NCBI RefSeq assembly: GCF_947504215.1
Contig: NZ_CANNGO010000001.1
Location: 744,001 to 808,000 of the forward strand
Origin: an uncultured Ruegeria sp.
Lineage (GTDB): Bacteria; Pseudomonadota; Alphaproteobacteria; Rhodobacterales; Rhodobacteraceae
Length of the DNA stretch: 64,000 nt
Direction: 5' to 3'
The notes beneath the pieces are model-generated. The model worked only from the letters and a program-made list of their open reading frames with translations, ran no database searches and was not told where the DNA came from. Made by a program: the position numbers and the translations under genes. This document shows, one piece after another, positions 35,641 through 44,915 of the stretch. The stretch's first letter is position 1; each line of letters opens with the position of its first letter.

Positions 35641-36729
35641 ATGACCAGCCGCCGCCATTTTCTGGCCGGGCTCGCCGCTGCAACCCTGTCGCCCATTCGG
35701 GGTTGGGCATCGGTAGGCGGGCCCGATTTTCTGGCGGCAGGTCTTTTCCCTGATGGTTCTTACCGGTTGGCCGGATTGGACGCGCAAGGCGCAATCCTGT
35801 TCTCACTGCCCTTACCCGCTCGCGGCCATGCCGCTGCCGCCCACCCGTTCAAAGCGCAGGCCGTCGCCTTTGCGCGGCGACCGGGGACCTTTGCGTTGGT
35901 CATCGATTGCGCAACTGGATCAGAATTAGCCGTGCTTCAAGCGCCCGCTGGACGCCATTTCTATGGCCACGGTACGTTTTCAGCGGATGGTGAACGGTTC
36001 TATGCAACCGAGAACGATTATGAGGCCGCGGAAGGGCGGGTCAGCATCTGGGATGCCAACAGTTTTGTTCGACTGGGTGAGTTTTCCTCAGGCGGCATAG
36101 GCCCGCATGAAATGCGGCTGATGCCAGATGGAAAAACACTGGTCATCGCAAATGGTGGGATAGAAACCCACCCGGACACCGGCCGCACCAAATTGAACCT
36201 GCCGACCATGCGGCCCAATCTGACCTATGCTAACCTGTCAGGCACCCCGCTTGCACAGATGGAGCTGCCCAGCGCTTTGCGCAAAAACTCGATCCGCCAT
36301 CTGGCTGTCCGAGGAGACGGGTTGGTCGCGTTTGCCATGCAGTGGCAAGGCCCTCAGACCTACCATCCACCCCTTTTAGGCCTGCACTGGCGCGGTGAAA
36401 ACATGCGCCTGTTGACCGCGCCCGAGGCTGATCAGGCCACTCTGCAAGGGTATGCGGGCAGTGTCGCGTTTTCGACAGATGGCCAGGCAATCGCGATCAC
36501 CTTTCCGCGCGGCAATGCGCTGCATCGATTTGACGTGGCCAGCGGAACGTTTGAAGACGGGTTTGCGCTCGAAGACGTCTGCGGTTTGGGTAGCGGCGCG
36601 GACGGGGGGGTGGTGTTTACCACCGGGACAGGTGTTTTCGGCACACTGACTGGCGCGCAACCTGCAATCTTGGCGCGCGCGGATTGCCAGTGGGATAACC
36701 ACCTGATCCCGATCCGCCGGCACTTGTGA
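35641..36729 (+). CDS. DUF1513 domain protein with twin-arginine signal
   Basis: A 362-residue beta-propeller-like protein. The N terminus TSRRHFLAGLAAATLSPIRGWA is a Tat signal (SRRHFL), so it folds before export. Family segments include HGTFSADGERFYATENDYEAAEGRVSIWD, GIGPHEMRLMPDGKTLVIANGGIETHPDTGR and SIRHLAVRGDGLVAFAMQWQG. It starts 3 bases after the second imelysin and closes the iron operon. Its role is unknown. Confidence 0.9.
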   Translation: MTSRRHFLAGLAAATLSPIRGWASVGGPDFLAAGLFPDGSYRLAGLDAQGAILFSLPLPARGHAAAAHPFKAQAVAFARRPGTFALVIDCATGSELAVLQAPAGRHFYGHGTFSADGERFYATENDYEAAEGRVSIWDANSFVRLGEFSSGGIGPHEMRLMPDGKTLVIANGGIETHPDTGRTKLNLPTMRPNLTYANLSGTPLAQMELPSALRKNSIRHLAVRGDGLVAFAMQWQGPQTYHPPLLGLHWRGENMRLLTAPEADQATLQGYAGSVAFSTDGQAIAITFPRGNALHRFDVASGTFEDGFALEDVCGLGSGADGGVVFTTGTGVFGTLTGAQPAILARADCQWDNHLIPIRRHL

Positions 36730-36829
36730 AATTCGGCAATCTCGGTCGCATAGTTTACACTTGGAAGAATCGAACTGCTGCCGTATGGGCGTTGCGAAAC
36801 TGCCACCCGAACAGCAAGGACTGATCTGA

Positions 36830-38719
36830 TTGAAACAGACGCCCGCCGCACCGCATTCCGTCTACGGGGTTGAGAAATGGGGTAAGGACCTCATTGAGGT
36901 GACGGAGCAGGGCGAAATCGGCCTGCGCAACCCGATGGCGCCCGAAGCCGCAGCGATCAGCCTGCCGGGCATTCTGCAAGATCTGGACGAACGCGGCATC
37001 AAAGCGCCGATGATCCTGCGCGTCAGTTCTTATCTGGAACACGAGATTGTCCATATCAACGAGAGCTTTCGCAATGCAATTGAACGCACCGCGTATCAAG
37101 GTAGCTATCGCGGCGTTTTCCCGATCAAAGTGAACCAGCAAGCACAGGTCATCGACCGGATCGTCGAGTTCGGCAAGAAATACAACTACGGGCTTGAGGC
37201 CGGATCAAAGCCGGAACTGGTTGTGGCCCTGGCCCATCGGTTGGCTGGCGAGGCGCTGATTGTCTGCAATGGCGTCAAAGATGCCGAGTTCATCCAACTG
37301 GCCATCCTCAGCCGCAAGATCGGGTTCAACACAGTCATCGTATTGGAAAGCCCGAAAGAGGCCGACACGGTGATCGAGGTCTACAATGAGCTGGGCATCG
37401 AGCCGCTGATCGGCGTGCGTGTGAAACTGACCAACCAGATCAGCGGGAAGTGGGAAGAAAGCTCGGGTGATCGATCTGCCTTTGGCATGAACACTGATCA
37501 GCTGGTCGCCGTGGTGGACAAGCTGAAAGCAGCCGGTTTGCTGCATTGCCTGAAACTGCAGCACTCGCATCTGGGGTCGCAGGTTCAGGACGTGAACGAT
37601 GTGCGCCGCGCAGTGGGCGAGGCCTGCCGCTATTACACCGAACTCACGCGTGAGGGCGTACCGCTGACCCATCTGGACCTTGGCGGAGGCATGGGCGTGG
37701 ACTATACGGGCGAGAAGAAAGCTGCTGAGAACTCGATCAACTATACGGTCGAGGAATACTGCGCCAACGTGGTCGAAACTGTGGCCTATGCCATGGACGA
37801 GGCCGAGGTGGATCATCCTACGCTGGTCACCGAAAGCGGCCGCGCAGTGGTGGCAACATCGTCGATGCTGGTATTCAACGTGCTGGAAAGCACTTTGTAT
37901 GACGCACCCAACGGACCAAAGGTCGAAGCGGACGATCACCATCTGGTCTCAGATCTTGCGGCGATCAACGGCTATCTGAGAAGCGACCGCTTGCAGGAAT
38001 GCTGGAACGACGCGAATTTCTATCGCAATGAGCTGCGCGCGCTGTTCCGCCGCGGCTATGTCGACCTGCGCCAGATGGCCCGCGCCGAACGCATCTACCT
38101 GTCGCTGATGGCCCGCCTCAAGACGCTCGCAGCCAGCGACGATCTGGAAACTGATGTGGACGACCAACTTGAGAAGGTGGCGGACATCTACCACTGCAAC
38201 TTCTCGCTGTTCCAGTCGCTGCCTGATGTCTGGGCGATCGACCAACTTCACCCGATCGTACCATTGCAGGGCCTGAACCAAACGCCTGACCGCCGCGCGG
38301 TCCTGTCCGACATCACTTGCGACAGCGACGGCAAGATCGACCGCTTTATTCTGGCCGACGGCGTCTCGCCCAGCCTGCCGGTGCATTCGCTGCCGGAGGG
38401 GGATGAATACTTCATGGGTGTGTTCTTCGTCGGCGCCTATCAGGAAACACTGGGCGACCTGCACAACCTGTTCGGTGACACCAACGTCGTCACCATCGAC
38501 CTGCGCGCCGACGGCGGCTTTGACCTGCTGCACGAACAAGAGGGCGACACGATCAGCCAAGTCTTATCTTACGTCGAGTTCGATCCCAATGATTGCGTCG
38601 CCGCCTTCCGCAAAATGGTGGACGAGGCGATTTCGACGGGTACTTTGATGGCAAAGGACCGCAAAACTTTGATGAGCGCTTATCGCGATTCAATCAACGG
38701 CTACACCTATTACGAATAA
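36830..38719 (+). CDS. speA: Biosynthetic arginine decarboxylase
   Basis: A 629-residue PLP enzyme making agmatine from arginine, the first step of polyamine synthesis. The PLP lysine is in GVFPIKVNQQAQVI; further motifs are LKLQHSHLGSQ, LDLGGGMGVDY and LVTESGRAVVATSSMLVFNV. The start is TTG 36830 with AAGGA 9 bases upstream; no ATG fits the conserved N terminus (SVYGVEKWG). It is the first gene of speA / dehydrogenase / decarboxylase / speB. Confidence 0.96.
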   Translation: MKQTPAAPHSVYGVEKWGKDLIEVTEQGEIGLRNPMAPEAAAISLPGILQDLDERGIKAPMILRVSSYLEHEIVHINESFRNAIERTAYQGSYRGVFPIKVNQQAQVIDRIVEFGKKYNYGLEAGSKPELVVALAHRLAGEALIVCNGVKDAEFIQLAILSRKIGFNTVIVLESPKEADTVIEVYNELGIEPLIGVRVKLTNQISGKWEESSGDRSAFGMNTDQLVAVVDKLKAAGLLHCLKLQHSHLGSQVQDVNDVRRAVGEACRYYTELTREGVPLTHLDLGGGMGVDYTGEKKAAENSINYTVEEYCANVVETVAYAMDEAEVDHPTLVTESGRAVVATSSMLVFNVLESTLYDAPNGPKVEADDHHLVSDLAAINGYLRSDRLQECWNDANFYRNELRALFRRGYVDLRQMARAERIYLSLMARLKTLAASDDLETDVDDQLEKVADIYHCNFSLFQSLPDVWAIDQLHPIVPLQGLNQTPDRRAVLSDITCDSDGKIDRFILADGVSPSLPVHSLPEGDEYFMGVFFVGAYQETLGDLHNLFGDTNVVTIDLRADGGFDLLHEQEGDTISQVLSYVEFDPNDCVAAFRKMVDEAISTGTLMAKDRKTLMSAYRDSINGYTYYE

Positions 38720-38742
38720 CCCCCTGAGAGGAGATCACCCCC

Positions 38743-39966
38743 ATGGGAACTTTGAGTGGCAAAACACTGGTTGTCGGCGCGGGCGGCGTATCCCACGCAG
38801 CCGTGCACAAGATGGCGATGAATTCGGATATCTTTACCGAAATCACTCTGGCGAGCCGAACTAAATCAAAGTGCGACGCGATCGCCGCAGCCGTGAAGGA
38901 TCGCGTCGGTGTTGATATCGATACCGCCGAGTTGGACGCCTACAAGGTCGAAGACACGGTCAAACTGATCAAGGAAACCGGAGCTGAGCTGCTGGTGAAC
39001 CTCGCCCTGCCCTACCAGGATCTTGTACTAATGGATGCATGTCTTGAGGCTGGTATCCACTACCTCGACACCGCCAACTATGAGCCCGAGGATGAGGCCA
39101 AGTTCGAATATCACTGGCAATGGGCCTATCAGGAACGGTTCAAAGCGGCGGGCCTGACCGCCATCCTCGGCTCGGGCTTCGATCCGGGCGTGACCAGCGT
39201 CTTCGCCAGCTGGCTGAAGAAACACAAGCTTGACACGATCCGCCAGATCGATGTGCTGGACGCCAATGGCGGCAGCAACGATCAGGAGTTTGCCACCAAC
39301 TTCAATCCCGAGATCAACCTGCGCGAAGTGCTTGCCGAAGTGCGCCACTGGGAAGGCGGCGAGTGGAAGCACTCCCCCGCCATGACCCATAAGGTCGAGT
39401 TTGACTTCCCCGCCATCGGCCCCAAGAACATGTACCTGATGTATCACGAGGAGTTGGAATCGCTCTCGACCCACTTCCCCGAGATCGAGCGCGCCCGCTT
39501 CTGGATGACCTTCGGAGACGCCTATATCACCCACGCCAAAGTGCTGGAAAACGTTGGCATGACCCGCATCGACCCGGTAATGCATGACGGCAAGGAAATC
39601 ATCCCGATCCAGTTCCTGAAAACCCTGCTGCCCGATCCGGGCGATCTGGGCGCGGAAACCAAGGGCAAGGCCTGTATCGGGGACATCGCCACAGGTCAGG
39701 CCAAGGACGGCTCGGGCGAGAAAACCTATTATATCTACAACATCTGCGACCACGAGGAGTGCTATGCCGAGGTCGGCTCCCAGGCGGTCAGCTACACCAC
39801 CGGCGTCCCCGCAATGATCGGTGCGGCACAAGTGCTGAAAGGCAACTGGCGTGATGCGGGCGTTTGGAACATGGAACAGCTCGATCCCGATGACTTCATG
39901 GACATGCTGAACACCCACGGCCTGCCGTGGCAGGTCCACGAATTGGACGGCCCGGTCGAGTTCTGA
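38743..39966 (+). CDS. Saccharopine dehydrogenase family protein: carboxy(nor)spermidine dehydrogenase
   Basis: A 407-residue NADPH enzyme: GAGGVSHAAVHKMA cofactor loop near residue 12, LALPYQDLVLMDACLEAG, YLDTANYEPEDEAKFEY and GSGFDPGVTSVF. In the alternative polyamine route it condenses aspartate semialdehyde with putrescine (or diaminopropane) to carboxyspermidine (or carboxynorspermidine), reductively. AGGAG precedes the ATG. The decarboxylase for its product is the next gene. Confidence 0.92.
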   Translation: MGTLSGKTLVVGAGGVSHAAVHKMAMNSDIFTEITLASRTKSKCDAIAAAVKDRVGVDIDTAELDAYKVEDTVKLIKETGAELLVNLALPYQDLVLMDACLEAGIHYLDTANYEPEDEAKFEYHWQWAYQERFKAAGLTAILGSGFDPGVTSVFASWLKKHKLDTIRQIDVLDANGGSNDQEFATNFNPEINLREVLAEVRHWEGGEWKHSPAMTHKVEFDFPAIGPKNMYLMYHEELESLSTHFPEIERARFWMTFGDAYITHAKVLENVGMTRIDPVMHDGKEIIPIQFLKTLLPDPGDLGAETKGKACIGDIATGQAKDGSGEKTYYIYNICDHEECYAEVGSQAVSYTTGVPAMIGAAQVLKGNWRDAGVWNMEQLDPDDFMDMLNTHGLPWQVHELDGPVEF

Positions 39967-40003
39967 TTCGCAAGCTTCATCTGGTTAAAAATATCCCGGA
40001 GGT

Positions 40004-40022
40004 CCGGGGGCAGAGCCCCCGG
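40004..40022. repeat. Roseobacter-type GC hairpin repeat between polyamine genes
   Basis: CCGGGGGC-AGA-GCCCCCGG, an 8-bp perfect stem, inside the context AAAATATCCCGGAGGTCCGGGGGCAG... which I recall as a frequent intergenic motif in roseobacter genomes. It lies in the 82-base gap between the dehydrogenase and decarboxylase genes. It could be a transcript-stabilising or attenuating hairpin. Confidence 0.65.
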
Positions 40023-40048
40023 CCTCTCCTCCAACGGAGACGCCGACT

Positions 40049-41218
40049 ATGTCCGACATGATGACCACGCAAGCCGGTGATCCGGGCGCGTTTCGCGCCT
40101 TCGACCTAAGCCGTGTGCCCAGCCCGTGCTTCGTGGTCGACGAAAAAGCCGTTGAACGGAACCTGCGAATCCTGTCCGACATCGGCACAAGGTCCGGTGC
40201 CCATGTCTTCAGCGCACTGAAGGCGTTTTCGATGTTCTCGCTTGCCCCGCTGGTGCGCCAATACCTCGGTGGCACCTGCGCCAGCGGCATCTTTGAGGCC
40301 CGTCTCGGCCGCGAAGAATATGGTGGAGAAGTCGCCACCTTCTGCGCTGGCTACAAAGACGCAGACATCGACGAGATCCTATCGCTGTCCGACCACATCA
40401 TCTTCAATTCCCCGGCGCAAAAGGACCGGTTTCTGGCTAAGGCGCAGGCCGCAAACGTGCAAGCCGGCTTGCGCATCAACCCCGAACATTCCGAAGGTGA
40501 AGTCCCAAAATACGACCCCTGCGCACCCTGTTCGCGCCTCGGTACGCCGGTCAGCCAGATGACCGCAGAGGCCCTTCACGGTGTCGATGGCCTTCACATG
40601 CACACGCTCTGCGAACAGGGGTTTGAACCTTTGCGGCGCACATGGGAGGCGGTCGAGCCAAAACTCAAACCGTTCTTGGGTCAGCTCAAATGGCTGAATT
40701 TCGGCGGCGGCCACCATATCACCCGCGACGACTATGATCGCGAGGGGCTGATCGCGTTCATAAAGGACATCCGAGAAAATCATCGCGTCGACGTCTATCT
40801 CGAACCCGGCGAGGCGGTCGCGCTGGACGCGGGTATTCTGGTCGGAGAAATCCTCGATCTACCAACAAATGGTATGAACCTGGCGATCACCGATATCTCG
40901 GCCACCTGCCACATGCCCGATGTGATCGAAGCCCCCTATCGCCCCGCCCTGATGAACGAGGTCGACGCAGGCCATACCTACCGTCTGGGCGGCCCGTCAT
41001 GCCTAGCAGGCGATGTGATCGGCGACTATACATGGGACAAGCCGCTGGAGATCGGGCGACGCTTTGCCTTCCTCGATCAGGCGCACTATTCCATGGTCAA
41101 AACCAACACGTTCAACGGCGTGCCCCTGCCCACCATCGCCCTGTGGAATAGCGAAACGGACGCGCTGAAAATCATCAAGCAGTTCAACTATGACGACTTC
41201 AAAGAGAGACTCTCATGA
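40049..41218 (+). CDS. nspC: Carboxynorspermidine/carboxyspermidine decarboxylase
   Basis: A 389-residue fold-III PLP decarboxylase. The PLP lysine is in VFSALKAFSMF, the glycine loop in WLNFGGGHH, and MHTLCEQG and the EPGEAVALDAG segment are typical of NspC. It removes the carboxyl group from carboxyspermidine (or carboxynorspermidine) to give spermidine (or norspermidine). ATGA overlap with speB shows coupling. Confidence 0.94.
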   Translation: MSDMMTTQAGDPGAFRAFDLSRVPSPCFVVDEKAVERNLRILSDIGTRSGAHVFSALKAFSMFSLAPLVRQYLGGTCASGIFEARLGREEYGGEVATFCAGYKDADIDEILSLSDHIIFNSPAQKDRFLAKAQAANVQAGLRINPEHSEGEVPKYDPCAPCSRLGTPVSQMTAEALHGVDGLHMHTLCEQGFEPLRRTWEAVEPKLKPFLGQLKWLNFGGGHHITRDDYDREGLIAFIKDIRENHRVDVYLEPGEAVALDAGILVGEILDLPTNGMNLAITDISATCHMPDVIEAPYRPALMNEVDAGHTYRLGGPSCLAGDVIGDYTWDKPLEIGRRFAFLDQAHYSMVKTNTFNGVPLPTIALWNSETDALKIIKQFNYDDFKERLS

Positions 41219-42057
41219 GCATTTTCCTCGACAGTGAACTGACCGAGGCCGAACGCACCGAAGGCGCGCGTTTCCGCGTTATACCTGTGCCGCTTGAGCG
41301 CACGGTCTCCTACGGGTCTGGCACCGCCAAAGGCCCCGACGCCATAATCGAGGCCAGCAATGAACTGGAACGCATCACCGGCCACGCCGAACCCTGCGTC
41401 GAGGGCGTCTTTACCGAAGCGCCCGTCGATTGCGATGCCTCTCTGTCTGAGATCATGGAACGCATCGCCCAGCGCACCGAGGCCGCCATCCGCGCTGGCA
41501 AAGTGCCAGTTACGCTGGGCGGAGAGCATTCGCTCAGCTATGGCGCGGTGATGGGCGTGGCGCGTGCCCTGAACCAGCCAATCGGCATCGTCCAGATAGA
41601 CGCCCATGCCGACCTGCGCAACGCCTATCAGGGCGAGAAACACTCCCACGCCTCAGTCATGCACCTACTGGCCGAAGAAGGTATCCGACTGGCGCAGTTC
41701 GGCGTCCGGGCCTTTTCAACCGAAGAGGCCCAAAGTCGTTTAAAAAACCATGTCTTCCATGTCGACGCAGAGGAACTGGTGACTAGCAACATCCATGCTG
41801 TCGACCTGCCCGATGACTTTCCGGAACTGATCTACGTCAGCTTTGACGTAGACGGGTTGGACCCATCGCAAATGCCTGCCACCGGCACGCCTGTGCCCGG
41901 TGGGTTGGGATACTATCAGGCGCTACGACTGGTCGAACACGCATTGAAAGGCCGCAGATGCGTCGGGTTCGATGTGGTCGAATTGGCCCCCGACGACAAT
42001 ACGGCTTGGGACTTCACCGCCGCGCAGATCGTCTATCGCCTGATGGCAGCCTGTTAA
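41215..42057 (+). CDS. speB: Agmatinase
   Basis: A 280-residue ureohydrolase converting agmatine to putrescine and urea. Mn-binding motifs GGEHSLSYG, DAHADLRNAYQG and SFDVDGLDPSQMPATGTP are complete. Its ATG overlaps the decarboxylase stop by four bases. With speA it supplies putrescine for the carboxyspermidine pathway in this operon. It ends overlapping by 4 bases with the convergent HD gene. Confidence 0.96.
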   Translation: MSIFLDSELTEAERTEGARFRVIPVPLERTVSYGSGTAKGPDAIIEASNELERITGHAEPCVEGVFTEAPVDCDASLSEIMERIAQRTEAAIRAGKVPVTLGGEHSLSYGAVMGVARALNQPIGIVQIDAHADLRNAYQGEKHSHASVMHLLAEEGIRLAQFGVRAFSTEEAQSRLKNHVFHVDAEELVTSNIHAVDLPDDFPELIYVSFDVDGLDPSQMPATGTPVPGGLGYYQALRLVEHALKGRRCVGFDVVELAPDDNTAWDFTAAQIVYRLMAAC

Positions 42058-42644
42058 TCCTCAGCCGTTTCGTTCAGTTCCATATGCCCTTCGCCCTTGT
42101 TCAACACGCGGCGCAGCATGGGTTCAAAGAATTCTAGCGGCTTCGTCGAATAGTCTGGGTCAAACGCTTTCTGATCATACTCATGGCAGAAGTAGCGACA
42201 GTCTTCCCAATACGGGCTGTCGCGATACTTGTCGCGGGCATTGCGGTCACCGCCCAGATGGTGGTTGTAGTAGTAGCCCTGAAACACGCAGTGATGCTTG
42301 AGGATCCAATGAGTTTTCTCGCTGACATAGGGCTTCATCATCGCTGCTGACAGCTCACCGTGATTGTAGGGCGACAAGATATCGCCGGTATCATGGATCA
42401 ATGCCGCGACTACGAGTTCTTCTTCCGCGCCATCCTCATAAGCCCGAGTCGCCGCTTGCAGACTGTGTTGGTAGCGATTGACCGGATACGGCGTCGAATC
42501 CTCATCTAAGGATCGGATTGCATCGAGAATTCGGTCTGGCAAAGCGGCATTATAAGCCTCTTCATACTCCATGACCGCATCCCAATCAGCCTTGGTTGCT
42601 TCTTCAAAACTAGTCCAAGTAGGCTTGTGGCTTTTGTCCAGCAT
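42054..42644 (-). CDS. HD-domain protein, possible mixed-valence diiron oxygenase
   Basis: A 196-residue HD-superfamily protein. Metal-ligand candidates in order are His in RYQHSL, His-Asp in ALIHDTGD, His in SPYNHGELSA, His in EKTHWILKHH and Asp in KAFDPDY. The H...HD...H...H...D series resembles the PhnZ/TmpB/MIOX group of diiron oxygenases more than phosphohydrolases, and the YYYNHHLGGDRNARDKY insert is unusual. Substrate is unknown; no phosphonate genes are adjacent. It is convergent with speB. Confidence 0.7.
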   Translation of the reverse strand: MLDKSHKPTWTSFEEATKADWDAVMEYEEAYNAALPDRILDAIRSLDEDSTPYPVNRYQHSLQAATRAYEDGAEEELVVAALIHDTGDILSPYNHGELSAAMMKPYVSEKTHWILKHHCVFQGYYYNHHLGGDRNARDKYRDSPYWEDCRYFCHEYDQKAFDPDYSTKPLEFFEPMLRRVLNKGEGHMELNETAED

Positions 42645-42719
42645 GGCTTGTCCTTTCGGTTATCACCTGACGCGCAGAAAACGAAGTTCCACGCTACCTG
42701 TCAAACCCAGCCTGTTGGG

Positions 42720-43859
42720 TCAGGCAGGCGAGGGTTCGGCCCTTCCGACCGGATCGCGTTTTCGAAACAGCGGTCGGCCTGCGAAAATCAAAAACACACA
42801 GGATATAAAAACACCCATAACGGCAGGCAGGTATAGCAACCCCCACAGCCTTGGGTCATCGATCACCACCGGTGATACAAATCCTCGAACCCCTTCCAAC
42901 AAGACCAGAATGGTAAAAGCGCCAAGGATCTGAGGCCATAGTCCGAACCGCGAAAAGCTGCCCAACATCAGGGTCGAGTACCCGGCCAACGACACGGCAA
43001 TGCAAATGGCGATCCATGAAAACCGCTGATGCAATTCTTCGACCAATTGTCCGAGAGAGAATTCCTCAATTGCGGCGATGGTTTCGCGATCCTGTATCAA
43101 CTCGATGGTTGGGATGGCTTCGAGGCTGCGCCGGGCCATTGCTCCGGTGCTGGTCAGTTCTGATATGTCATATGACGCGTCCTCAAACAGGGTGGAGGAA
43201 AGAGTTCTTCCCTGCTTATCAAGACGCAGGGCGACGCCGTCGACCATCACCAGATGAATGCCCATGTCGCTATTGACCAGATAGGCCGTTGCGCTGGAAT
43301 AACTAACGGCATCTTCGGCATCGCGCCGATCCGACACGAACACCTCGTGCAGGGTTCCATCAAGATCGATCCGACCGATATAAACCGTTACACCCTCGGC
43401 AGGGTGCAAAAACTCACCTTCGTTCAACAACTGTGCGGTTACATCCCCAGCCACTTCGGCTTGCCGCACTTCCAGCTGCTCGACCGAGGCTGGGCGCAGA
43501 AAGACGCTGATAACCGCCATCATCAAGCCAGTCGTCAAGCCAAACAGAAAAACTGCCCGTGCCAGACGCCACGGGCTGGATCCGGTGGCCAACATCACCG
43601 TCAACTCGCTTTCCCGACTCAGACGGTTGGTGGCGTAAACGGCGGCTGCAAACACAGCCATAGGCATGACTGTCCTGATTAGCGTGGGCAGGGTCAGGGC
43701 CGTGAATTCGAGAAACACCATCGCCGACTGCCCACCGCTGATCACCCTGTCAAACAGGCTAACTGATCTAGTAATCCAGAATACTCCGACCAGAACCAAA
43801 GTGAAAAAGCCGAACAGGACAAGCAGTTGTCGCAGGAAGTAGCCATCGAAACGCGACAT
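42720..43859 (-). CDS. lptF: LPS export ABC transporter permease LptF
   Basis: A 379-residue inner-membrane protein with three hydrophobic segments at each end and a periplasmic beta domain between (about residues 115-270). MSRFDGYFLRQLLVLF, PTLIRTVMPMAVFAAAVYATNRLSRESELTVMLATGSSPWRLAR and the C-terminal triple helix are characteristic of LptF, partner of LptG in moving LPS from the inner membrane. No lptG follows: the next gene downstream is the HD protein. This may be a second or split copy. Confidence 0.85.
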   Translation of the reverse strand: MSRFDGYFLRQLLVLFGFFTLVLVGVFWITRSVSLFDRVISGGQSAMVFLEFTALTLPTLIRTVMPMAVFAAAVYATNRLSRESELTVMLATGSSPWRLARAVFLFGLTTGLMMAVISVFLRPASVEQLEVRQAEVAGDVTAQLLNEGEFLHPAEGVTVYIGRIDLDGTLHEVFVSDRRDAEDAVSYSSATAYLVNSDMGIHLVMVDGVALRLDKQGRTLSSTLFEDASYDISELTSTGAMARRSLEAIPTIELIQDRETIAAIEEFSLGQLVEELHQRFSWIAICIAVSLAGYSTLMLGSFSRFGLWPQILGAFTILVLLEGVRGFVSPVVIDDPRLWGLLYLPAVMGVFISCVFLIFAGRPLFRKRDPVGRAEPSPA

Positions 43860-43993
43860 GTATCCTCACTCAGGTGCATCTAAATTGCGGCGACCATAAG
43901 CCATTCGCCGGACAGAGGAAACCGAGATTGACGCTCTGGATTTACACGATCAACGGCGAGGTTGCCGCATAGATGCCAAAAAACTATTGAGAA

Positions 43994-44069
43994 TGGCAGG
44001 GGCAGCAGGGTTCGAACCCGCGACCTACGGTTTTGGAGACCGTCGCTCTACCAACTGAGCTATACCCCT
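43994..44069 (-). tRNA. tRNA-Trp (anticodon CCA)
   Basis: On the minus strand the acceptor AGGGGTA pairs with TGCCCCT, the D arm is GCTCAGTTGGTAGAGC, the anticodon loop CTCCAAA gives CCA, the T arm is GCGGG TTCGAAC CCTGC, the discriminator is G and CCA is encoded at the end (43994-43996). It is the tryptophan tRNA. Confidence 0.97.
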
Positions 44070-44210
44070 ATCGTGCGCCCCAGATATGACAGCCGCGCGG
44101 CGGACTCAAGAGGCTTTTTCAGATTCGGATACACTTCGCGATCGGACAAACAAGTTGCGCATGACGTGCAGTTGGGTAAGACAAGATCCGGTCAGGAAAA
44201 GGAACCCCGC

Positions 44211-44915
44211 GTGAATATCCGCAAAGAAATTGCAGACAGCGAAGCCGTTCTGAACTGGGTCGCACGGCGGATTGCCAGCTACATTCGGTTGGTGCATCGC
44301 AACACGCGTTGGCAGCGCATCGGGTACGAAGAACTGGATCAATTGGCCGAACAAGGGGAACCCGTCATCGTGGTGCTGTGGCATCAGCGACTGGCGCAAT
44401 CGCCATACTTTTTTCCACTAGACAAAGGGCGCATCTGTTCGATCACCTCATCGGCGCGGGCAGGCAGCATGGTGGGGCGGGTGCAGCAATTGTTCGGGAT
44501 GGACACAATTGCCATGTCAAGCCACAAGCGTCACGTCGCGCTGTCGCGAGAGGTTCTGGGCAAGATGAAACAGGGGATTTCCATTGGAATTGCCGCTGAC
44601 GGCCCACGCGGACCAGAGCGTGTTCTGTCGACTGTGCCGCTGATCTGGGCTCGCGCATCCGGAAAACGTGTGTTCGGCATTACCTATTCTGCCCGACATG
44701 GACGAGAAGCCGGGACATGGGACCGTCTTTTGATGCCTCGCGTGTGGCGTAATGATGGTGTGTTTCTGTGCCGGGAATGGAAGGAAACTGTGCCGCGCAA
44801 AGCCAGTGAAGAACAGATTGAAGCCCTGAGGCTTGATCTGGAACAACACATGAATGACATCACCGCCGAAGCTGACCGGATGGTCGGGCGAGAGCCCTGG
44901 TCACCCCAGCCCTAA
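44211..44915 (+). CDS. DUF374 lysophospholipid acyltransferase-like protein
   Basis: A 234-residue protein. GTG 44211 is chosen because AGGAAAAGGAA precedes it and it begins at the conserved region; the longer ORF starts inside tRNA-Trp. VVLWHQRLAQ holds the His of the acyltransferase motif (HxxxxD is altered) and GIAADGPRGPERVL the glycine-rich motif of DUF374. Such proteins are thought to act on lipid A or lysophospholipids at the inner membrane. It ends overlapping by 4 bases with the convergent MoaD-like gene. Confidence 0.8.
   Translation: MNIRKEIADSEAVLNWVARRIASYIRLVHRNTRWQRIGYEELDQLAEQGEPVIVVLWHQRLAQSPYFFPLDKGRICSITSSARAGSMVGRVQQLFGMDTIAMSSHKRHVALSREVLGKMKQGISIGIAADGPRGPERVLSTVPLIWARASGKRVFGITYSARHGREAGTWDRLLMPRVWRNDGVFLCREWKETVPRKASEEQIEALRLDLEQHMNDITAEADRMVGREPWSPQP

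Noticed and set aside
37205..37942. 245-codon antisense frame within speA
   Set aside because: Shadow frame; speA has conserved motifs throughout the same bases.
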